A stretch of DNA of 5,021 nt from Clostridia bacterium (lineage in GTDB: Bacteria > Bacillota > Clostridia > Christensenellales > CAG-1252): the NCBI GenBank assembly GCA_009928745.1, contig SACC01000130.1:1-5021 (forward strand), read 5' to 3'. Below, in pieces: positions 1 through 5,021 of the stretch. The position numbers and the translations under genes were made by a program. The stretch's first letter is position 1. Every line of letters begins with the position of its first letter. The notes under the pieces were generated by a model that had not been told where the DNA came from, did no database searches, and saw only the letters and a program-made list of their open reading frames with translations.

Positions 1-735
1 GTCAATATCAATGGCTTCGTTAAAAATATTGACTTGATTGATGGCATTTTGACCCGTTGTAGCGTCCAGTACAATATAGCTTCTGTAATCCGCTTCGGGA
101 TAATCTCTCTCGATTACACGGTTAATTTTCTTCAACTCCTCCATAAGATTTTTCTTATTATGAAGTCTGCCGGCGGTATCAATAAGCAGCACATCGGTTT
201 TTTTGGCTTTGGCGCTGGCTATCGCGTCGAACACAACCGCGGCAGGGTCTGCGCCCTCCTCGTGCTTGATAATACGCACATTGCTGCGCTCTGCCCATAC
301 GGTCAGCTGTTCGGCGGCGGCGGCGCGGAAAGTATCCGCGGCGGCAAGCACTACGCTCTTGCCTTCTCTCGTAAAATAGTTGGCAAGTTTACCAATAGCT
401 GTTGTTTTGCCTACGCCGTTTACACCCGCTACAAGTATACATAAGGGATAATTATATGCTTCCACATCATAATCAACAAGTCCCTGAAGTATGTCGGTAA
501 ATATCTCTTTTGCCTCGTCTGGCTTGCGCAGCTTCAATTCAAAAGATTTTTCTTTAAGTTCGCTGATTATCATATCGGACGCAACCGCGCCAACATCAGC
601 GGATAACAGCGCCATTTCCAATTCTTCATAGAATTCATCATTGAGCGCCGCGCCCTTAAAGGCTTCATATATTTTCCTTGAAAAGTTTTGTTTTGTCTTT
701 CGCAAGGCTTCGAATATTTTTGCAAAGAATCCCAT
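1..735 (-). CDS. ftsY: FtsY, signal recognition particle receptor GTPase (3' end beyond window)
   Basis: FtsY is the membrane-associated SRP receptor. Its GTPase pairs with that of Ffh to deliver ribosomes making membrane or secreted proteins to the SecYEG translocon. The frame is open from the ATG at 735 to the left edge, giving 245 codons. Residues about 1-95 form the helical N domain (start MGFFAKIFEALRKTKQNFSR). The G domain follows: P-loop GVNGVGKTT at 104-112, DTFRAAAAEQL at 134-144, DTAGR at 186-190 and the SRP-GTPase motif DATTGQNA at 224-231. The guanine-specificity motif (TKLD) and closing GTAKGG region fall outside the window; by family length about 60 residues are missing. Ffh is excluded because the N terminus matches the short FtsY type and the P-loop reads GVNGVGKTT rather than GLQGxGKTT. 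There is no long acidic A domain, as usual in Gram-positives. The start overlaps the smc stop by one base (TAATG), so translation is probably coupled. Confidence 0.97.
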   Translation of the reverse strand, partial: MGFFAKIFEALRKTKQNFSRKIYEAFKGAALNDEFYEELEMALLSADVGAVASDMIISELKEKSFELKLRKPDEAKEIFTDILQGLVDYDVEAYNYPLCILVAGVNGVGKTTAIGKLANYFTREGKSVVLAAADTFRAAAAEQLTVWAERSNVRIIKHEEGADPAAVVFDAIASAKAKKTDVLLIDTAGRLHNKKNLMEELKKINRVIERDYPEADYRSYIVLDATTGQNAINQVNIFNEAIDID

Positions 736-3700
736 TATTTTGCCTCCGCAATCTTAACCGCATCCTCAAAAGCGGCGGTAATTACCTTAGACAAACCCGG
801 CTCTTCCATAGTAACGCCGAATAGCACATCCGCCTGTTCCATTGAAGGTTTTTTGTGACTAATTACTATGAATTTTGTGGTCTTTGAGTACTTTTTGAGA
901 TACAGCGCGAACCTTCTCGCGTTAGAATCGTCAAGCGCGGACTCTACCTCGTCAAGTACCGCGAACGGCATAGGCTTGAGTTTTAATATCGCGAATAGAA
1001 TTGCAATGGAAGTGAGCGCCTGCTCACCGCCGCTAAGCGCTGATAAGGGACGCATTGACTTACCCGGCAGCTGCACGCGGATATCCACGCCGCGCTCGAA
1101 TTCGTCTTCAGCATTCTCCTCAAGCACAAGCTCGGCTTTGCCTCCTCCAAAAAGATCCGCAAAAGTCTTTTTGAAGTTTTGGCTGATTTGTTCAAAGCCT
1201 TTTTCGAAGCGTTCTGCCATATCTGAGGTAATGCGCTTTAAAAGTTCTTCCAGGTCTTTTTGCGCCTTGGTCAGGTCATCTACCTGCTTGCCGTATTCAG
1301 CGCGGCGTATACTTTCCGTCTCATAATCTTCTACCGCATTAAAATTAATAGCTCCAAGCTGGGCAATTCTGCCTTTTAGCGAGGCAATCTCGCCTGCCGA
1401 TTTCTTGTTGTCAAAGTTTTCGTCACGGTACGCCTTAACCTCTTCATATTCCAGTTCGTAATCGCATCTTATCCTTTCTGCGAATGCGTTGAGGTCATTA
1501 TCAATTCTCTCAAGATGTCCTTCTTCGCGTGTTCTGTTCTCGGACATCAATTTTATAGTGGTAGTTATATGGTCACGGGATTTTTCCAGCTCACACTGCT
1601 TGTTCTTAATCTCTTCACGGCGCGAGTCAAAGCCTTTGACAATCACTTCAATATCCGCTATGCGCATGCTGTCGTTCTCGCTGTACTCAAGTTTTGGCGC
1701 GTTGGAGGCGTGACTCTTCATATCCTCATCCAGCTGCTTCAACTGTATCTCGCAGCCCTCTAGCGCGCGTGATTTTTGCACTATCGCGTCGTTAAGCCGC
1801 TTTATGTCGCCCTCTATTTTGTTGAGCTCTACACCAAGATTGGAAATAACTATTTTAAGCTGGGTAATCTTATCGTTTATGGAATCCTTTGCTTTCTTTT
1901 TGTCCTCTGTCTCCGATTTTGATACCTCTAGCTGCTCATTGGCGCTCTTCTTCTTAACTTCGATATCGCTAGTCGAGCTTTCTACGGTTTTGATAATACT
2001 TGTCAAGGCGTCTATCCTTAGAGATATTGCGGCTTTTTCACGCTCAAATCTTGTAAGATCGCCGCGCGCTTCTTCGGCTCTTGCAGCGCTCTGCTCGGCG
2101 CGCTGGGTCTCTGTCGCAAAGGCTACGTCCAAACCATGCAGCTCGTCTTTATCCGAGTTCATAGAATCCTGATACGCCTTAGCCCTATTCTCCCTTTCCT
2201 GTATCAATTTCTCAGTATTTGCATACAGCTCGCGCAAGGCGGCAATATCTGCGCGCGCCTCGGAAAGCTCTCTTTCGTGACCGAGATACATGGAGTTTTT
2301 ACGGTTGGAGCTGCCGCCTGTAATTGTCCTTCTAGGGTCAAAAATCGTACCGTCCAAAGTGACTATTTTGAATCCGTAATCGTATCTGTTGGCAAGCGTT
2401 TTTGCTATGTCGATATCTTCAACTATTACCGTTCTTCCCAAAAGGTTCTGTATAATGTTGCTATGCTTGTCCTCATAGCTTATCAGCTCGGATGCGACTC
2501 CGAATACACCGTTATTATTCAGCGCGCCCGTATATTCATAGGCTAATTTTTGCGCGTTAATTTTGTTCGAGGGCAAGCAGGTAACTCTGCCGTATTGCTT
2601 TTTCTGCACATAAGTGATTATAGACTTCGCGCCGTCCTCGTTGTGGGTAACAATATTTTGTATTGCGCCGCCAAGTACCATCTCAATCGCCAGCTCGTAT
2701 TTTTGCGGGACTTTGATAAGCTGACCGACTACGCCGATAATATGCGAAGACAGCTCAATATCGCTTGCTGCGTCAGTCATAACACCTCTGACTGCATCCT
2801 GATAGTTATAATATTGACTGGTAATAGAGGTAAGACTCGCTATGCGCTCTTCCTTTTTGCCAATAGCGGTGCCCAGCGTATTAATCTGACCGTTAAGCTC
2901 ACGCAGTTTATATTGGTTTTCGTTGAATTGAGTAGCGTATGTATTCCTTCTTAGCTTTATATCGGATTTTTTTCTTTCAATGGAGTCAAGACTGCGCTTT
3001 GCGTCCTGAATACTGCCTTCCTCACGGGTTATTAACGCGCAAACATTGGCGATTTCCTCTGTTAGCTTTTCTTTACGCTGTTTTAAGGCTTCTTCTTCAG
3101 TAACTGCCCTTGCATATTCACTTTTGACATCCGTAAGCCTGTCCATTTCGTTGAGCACAGCATTATTTGACTGTTGCATACAGCTTTCTGTTCCGGCAAT
3201 ATCTCTAAGCAAAGCGTCATATTGAGCTTCCAGTCCATTCAGGCGTATCTCGGAATTTATCTTCTCATTTATCTTAATATCGAGTATCTTACGCGCCTCG
3301 TTTACCTCTTCTTCAAAGGCGGTAATCTCCTCATTCAATAAGCCTTTTTCCTTCTCCAAACGGGAATTATCGGATTTTAAGGCATCATACTTTGCCTTAT
3401 ATACAGTAATCTGCCAGGAGGCTTTCTCTGTTGCAACTTTTAATTGTTCTTTCTCCTCAAGATTTGCGCGTATTTTCTTTTCCAGCTCCTCGTTCTCCGC
3501 AGCGTAATCACAATTTTTGCTGGCAATTACAAGCAGCTCTGCCTCGCGGTCTCGTATAACTTCGCTAAGTTCTTTGATTCTTGCAGTACGCTGCGCTCTT
3601 TGTATCTCGGCATTCTGCGTCTGATACAAAAACAAATTCAGCTCCTGATATTTTAATTGCTCCTTGTAAGCCTCGTATTTTTTAGCAGCTTCAACCTGCT

Positions 3701-4319
3701 TAGCAAGCGGTATAAGGCGGCTGTCTATCTCGGACAGTATATCTGCCACTCTCTGTATGTCAATCTTAGTACCTTCCAGCTTGCGCTCGGTTTCCAACTT
3801 CTCCGCCTTAGTACGCGCAATGCCTGCCGCCTCTTCAAAGATTCTCCTGCGCTCAATAGGTTTTGCGTTCATAATCTCGCTAACCTTGCCTTGACCGATA
3901 ATGGAGTAACCCTCTCGTCCTGCGCCTGTATCACGCATAAGGTCCACTATGTCGCGCAGACGGCGGATGCTGTGATTAAGATAATATTCGCTGACGCCCG
4001 AACGGAAAAGTTTACGCGTTATTATAACTTCATCGTAAGCAGTCTTAAATGTGCCGTCAGTGTTGTCAAAGAAAAGCGACACCTCGGCATATGACATCTG
4101 CGGCAGCCTTGCAGTCCCTGAAAAGATAACGTCATTCATCTTGTTACCCCTCAATGTCTTAGCGCTCTGCTCGCCCAAAACCCAACGAATAGCGTCGGCA
4201 ACATTGCTCTTCCCGCAGCCGTTAGGTCCGACTATACAGTTGAAGGCTTTGTCAAAATTAATGACAGTTTTATTTGCGAACGATTTGAAGCCCTGTAGTT
4301 CAATCTTTTTTAAGCTCAA
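735..4319 (-). CDS. smc: SMC, chromosome condensation and segregation ATPase
   Basis: SMC dimers with ScpA and ScpB form the bacterial condensin that loads at ParB-parS and aligns chromosome arms. From the TTG at 4319 the protein has 1194 residues, close to the usual 1150-1200. Seen in order: N-terminal head with Walker A GPNGCGKS (31-38), arginine-finger segment GEQSAKTLRG (R57), Q-loop IIGQGKV (Q143) and ERRRIFEEAAGI (156-167); a long charged coiled coil (about 165-500); hinge (about 505-670) with VLGGAIQN and TITGGS; returning coiled coil (about 680-1035); C-terminal head with signature LSGGEQ (1095-1100), Walker B VLDE (D1123, catalytic E1124), D-loop ALDDSN and H-loop ISHKK (H1155). All ATPase motifs are intact. 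The start is preferred because GGAGA lies 8 bases upstream and the Walker A lysine becomes K37, as in B. subtilis SMC. An in-frame TTG at 4334 lacks a ribosome binding site and lies only about 9 bases from the predicted transcript start. The gene has its own promoter and is probably cotranscribed with ftsY. Confidence 0.97.
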   Translation of the reverse strand: MSLKKIELQGFKSFANKTVINFDKAFNCIVGPNGCGKSNVADAIRWVLGEQSAKTLRGNKMNDVIFSGTARLPQMSYAEVSLFFDNTDGTFKTAYDEVIITRKLFRSGVSEYYLNHSIRRLRDIVDLMRDTGAGREGYSIIGQGKVSEIMNAKPIERRRIFEEAAGIARTKAEKLETERKLEGTKIDIQRVADILSEIDSRLIPLAKQVEAAKKYEAYKEQLKYQELNLFLYQTQNAEIQRAQRTARIKELSEVIRDREAELLVIASKNCDYAAENEELEKKIRANLEEKEQLKVATEKASWQITVYKAKYDALKSDNSRLEKEKGLLNEEITAFEEEVNEARKILDIKINEKINSEIRLNGLEAQYDALLRDIAGTESCMQQSNNAVLNEMDRLTDVKSEYARAVTEEEALKQRKEKLTEEIANVCALITREEGSIQDAKRSLDSIERKKSDIKLRRNTYATQFNENQYKLRELNGQINTLGTAIGKKEERIASLTSITSQYYNYQDAVRGVMTDAASDIELSSHIIGVVGQLIKVPQKYELAIEMVLGGAIQNIVTHNEDGAKSIITYVQKKQYGRVTCLPSNKINAQKLAYEYTGALNNNGVFGVASELISYEDKHSNIIQNLLGRTVIVEDIDIAKTLANRYDYGFKIVTLDGTIFDPRRTITGGSSNRKNSMYLGHERELSEARADIAALRELYANTEKLIQERENRAKAYQDSMNSDKDELHGLDVAFATETQRAEQSAARAEEARGDLTRFEREKAAISLRIDALTSIIKTVESSTSDIEVKKKSANEQLEVSKSETEDKKKAKDSINDKITQLKIVISNLGVELNKIEGDIKRLNDAIVQKSRALEGCEIQLKQLDEDMKSHASNAPKLEYSENDSMRIADIEVIVKGFDSRREEIKNKQCELEKSRDHITTTIKLMSENRTREEGHLERIDNDLNAFAERIRCDYELEYEEVKAYRDENFDNKKSAGEIASLKGRIAQLGAINFNAVEDYETESIRRAEYGKQVDDLTKAQKDLEELLKRITSDMAERFEKGFEQISQNFKKTFADLFGGGKAELVLEENAEDEFERGVDIRVQLPGKSMRPLSALSGGEQALTSIAILFAILKLKPMPFAVLDEVESALDDSNARRFALYLKKYSKTTKFIVISHKKPSMEQADVLFGVTMEEPGLSKVITAAFEDAVKIAEAK
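743..747 (-). promoter_or_regulatory. Ribosome binding site of ftsY
   Basis: On the minus strand GGAGG lies 7 bases before the ATG at 735, within the last codons of smc. It is a near-perfect Shine-Dalgarno sequence. It fixes the ftsY start and suggests ftsY can recruit ribosomes itself as well as by termination-reinitiation at the TAATG overlap. Confidence 0.9.
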
Positions 4320-4327
4320 TGTAATTA

Positions 4328-4332
4328 TCTCC
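4328..4332 (-). promoter_or_regulatory. Ribosome binding site of smc, supporting the TTG start at 4319
   Basis: GGAGA on the minus strand is followed by 8 bases and then TTG (4319-4317), which opens the reading MSLKKIELQGFKSF. An in-frame TTG at 4334 overlaps this site and has only A/T-rich sequence before it, so this ribosome binding site decides the start in favour of 4319. Confidence 0.8.
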
Positions 4333-4341
4333 AATATATTG
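4332..4341. repeat. 10-base perfect palindrome at the predicted smc transcript start
   Basis: CAATATATTG is its own reverse complement. It begins within a few bases of the predicted transcription start and ends in the first base of the smc Shine-Dalgarno sequence. It shares the CAATATA...TTG pattern with the palindrome at 4361-4374; the two centres are 31 bases apart, close to three helical turns. It may be half of a two-site operator, but short AT-only palindromes also arise by chance in DNA of this composition. Confidence 0.4.
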
Positions 4342-4349
4342 TATTACTT

Positions 4350-4377
4350 ATTATAACATAACAATATATATTGTAAA
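4350..4377 (-). promoter_or_regulatory. Sigma-A-type promoter of smc (extended -10)
   Basis: On the minus strand the -35 box TTTACA (4377-4372, 5 of 6 matches to TTGACA) is followed by a 16-base spacer and a perfect -10 box TATAAT (4355-4350). TG lies one base before the -10 box (4358-4357), an extended -10 element. The predicted transcript start is about 4342-4344, giving a leader of roughly 23-25 bases to the TTG at 4319. About 15 bases upstream of the -35 box, AAAAATATTTT (4403-4393) matches the core of an UP element, though it is several bases farther from the -35 box than in the consensus. Together these predict a strong housekeeping promoter driving smc and ftsY independently of rnc. 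Confidence 0.8.
4361..4374. repeat. 14-base perfect palindrome in the smc promoter spacer, candidate operator
   Basis: ACAATATATATTGT is a perfect palindrome. It lies between the two promoter boxes and takes in three bases of the -35 box. A dimeric regulator bound here would be expected to block or alter RNA polymerase binding. No known operator consensus is recognised, and the AT-only centre makes coincidence possible. Confidence 0.45.
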
Positions 4378-4430
4378 TAGCTTTTATTTATAAAAATATT
4401 TTTTTTGACTTTTACTGAGTTTTTATCTTG

Positions 4431-4445
4431 TAATTTGACAAATTA
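4431..4445. repeat. Short inverted repeat in the rnc-smc gap
   Basis: TAATTT and AAATTA form 6-base arms around the spacer GAC. The repeat lies between the rnc terminator and the smc promoter, about 55-70 bases upstream of the -35 box. Arms this short and AT-rich may be fortuitous; no function is assigned. Confidence 0.25.
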
Positions 4446-4473
4446 TTGTTTACGCAAGTTGCATATAATATTG

Positions 4474-4521
4474 TCGCAAAATAAAAATCCCGCTATTTAT
4501 TTTCTTATAAAACGGGATTTT
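4474..4521 (-). terminator. Rho-independent terminator of rnc
   Basis: On the minus strand AAAATCCCG (4521-4513) pairs perfectly with CGGGATTTT (4492-4484) in a 9-base stem. Inside the 20-base loop a further 5 pairs (4507-4511 with 4496-4500) can form. The stem runs straight into a T-rich tail, TTTTTATTTT, ending at 4478. It starts about 55 bases after the rnc stop. The opposite strand has no good T tract after the stem (TTTTC then A-rich), so it acts on minus-strand transcription coming from rnc. Confidence 0.85.
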
Positions 4522-4575
4522 CAAAAACATATATTTATTAGTAGATTATTGAACAATGATTTATAACGATCGGGC

Positions 4576-5021
4576 TTACTTAAGACTATTCAAAGCAATT
4601 TTTGCCGCCTTTTGTTCTGCCTCGAGTATACTGTAACCCTCGCCTCTGCCACATTCTTTGCCGTTAAGGAGTACCGCTGTTACAAAATGTTTCTTATGCG
4701 AAGGACCGTCGCTCTCGGTGTCAAAATGTATTTCAACAGTATTCTTTGCAGCGTATTCGTGCAACACGGACTTATAATCTTGCTCGATATCATCTGCGAG
4801 CTTTTTTATAGCGGTATTAGCAATAAAATTTTGAGTAACCTGCAGACCGCCGTCAAGATACATTGCCGCTACGATTGCCTCGTAAATATCCGAGCTCATC
4901 TTCGGACTCATAACGCCTTGTGCCCTGCCGATATATGCGTGCTTGTCAAGTCCAAGCTCTTTTACAAGCGTCGCAAGCGCAGTTTTGGATACAACCGCAG
5001 CGCGCATACGCGTCAAATCGC
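4576..5021 (-). CDS. rnc: Ribonuclease III, C-terminal part (5' end beyond window)
   Basis: RNase III is a cytoplasmic, Mg-dependent, homodimeric endonuclease that cuts double-stranded RNA, including 16S/23S rRNA precursors and structured mRNAs. The open frame enters at the right edge and gives 148 complete codons ending in TAA; full-length enzymes are about 230 residues, so roughly 80 are missing, including the ERLEFLGD signature. Visible is the end of the nuclease domain with DIYEAIVAAMYLDGG, whose D (codon 4890-4888) and E (codon 4881-4879) correspond to E. coli D114 and E117. The double-stranded RNA-binding domain follows, from about SVLHEYAAKN, with the conserved loop GPSHKKHF and final helix EAEQKAAKIAL. 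One oddity is that the basic pair normally at the start of that helix (SKK/SRR) is SIL here. A TTG at 5016 could pass as a start but is internal, since homology continues upstream. A terminator follows, and smc lies 256 bases downstream. Confidence 0.95.
   Translation of the reverse strand, partial: DLTRMRAAVVSKTALATLVKELGLDKHAYIGRAQGVMSPKMSSDIYEAIVAAMYLDGGLQVTQNFIANTAIKKLADDIEQDYKSVLHEYAAKNTVEIHFDTESDGPSHKKHFVTAVLLNGKECGRGEGYSILEAEQKAAKIALNSLK

Noticed and set aside
313..327. Run of GGC/GCC triplets resembling a trinucleotide repeat
   Set aside because: It encodes the normal alanine run of the FtsY motif DTFRAAAAEQL and needs no separate explanation.
34..444. 136-codon open frame on the plus strand
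   Set aside because: It lies wholly antisense to the conserved FtsY GTPase domain, its product shows no family motifs, and ftsY accounts for the sequence.
868..4094. Several plus-strand open frames of 70-152 codons and a minus-strand frame at 983-1195
   Set aside because: All are shadows of smc. Their products are low-complexity or Ser/Leu-rich, as expected for the antisense of coiled-coil codons, and smc is intact across the whole span.
4051..4356. Plus-strand frame running out of smc into the intergenic region
   Set aside because: It is antisense to the SMC Walker A region and the smc promoter, with no recognisable product.
4435..4469. Plus-strand TTGACA (4435-4440) and TATAAT (4464-4469), a possible promoter
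   Set aside because: The boxes are 23 bases apart, too far for a sigma-A promoter, and no gene follows on that strand; the DNA downstream is the rnc terminator and the antisense of rnc.
4450..4530. 26-codon minus-strand frame (ATG at 4530) between rnc and smc
   Set aside because: It has no Shine-Dalgarno sequence, runs through the rnc terminator hairpin, and its product shows nothing recognisable.
1..5021. Search for an undescribed system, mobile element, CRISPR array or RNA gene
   Set aside because: Nearly all of the window is explained by three conserved housekeeping genes. No direct-repeat array, transposase, attachment site, tRNA cloverleaf or riboswitch-like leader was seen; the smc leader is only about 24 bases.

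Overview
All genes in this window lie on the minus strand. Read from high to low coordinates the order is rnc (ribonuclease III, 5' end cut off by the right edge), smc (chromosome condensation ATPase, complete) and ftsY (signal recognition particle receptor, 3' end cut off by the left edge). This rnc-smc-ftsY order is the well-known core arrangement of Bacillota (Firmicutes), as in Bacillus and Clostridia. The AT-rich intergenic DNA, strong GGAG-type ribosome binding sites, a UUG start codon and an FtsY without the long acidic N-terminal extension of enterobacteria all fit a low-to-moderate-GC Firmicute, probably clostridial. Nothing in the window fixes genus or species.

Region 4576-5021 holds the C-terminal two thirds of RNase III, followed by an intrinsic terminator (4474-4521). 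Region 4320-4575 (256 bases) is the only real intergenic gap. Besides the terminator it carries a convincing promoter for smc: TTTACA, 16 bases, then TATAAT with an extended -10 TG. A perfect 14-base palindrome fills the spacer of this promoter, and a related 10-base palindrome sits at the predicted transcription start. Region 735-4319 is smc. Its likely start is a TTG that places the Walker A lysine at residue 37. The smc stop overlaps the ftsY start by one base (TAATG), with a strong Shine-Dalgarno sequence inside the end of smc, so smc and ftsY form one transcription and translation unit.

The three products do housekeeping work in different systems: dsRNA processing, chromosome organisation and segregation, and co-translational membrane targeting. 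Here rnc appears transcriptionally separated from smc-ftsY by the terminator and promoter. I see no mobile element, CRISPR array, tRNA, rRNA or undescribed system. The points most worth a second look are the palindromes in the smc promoter and the loss of the usual basic pair in the dsRNA-binding domain of RNase III.
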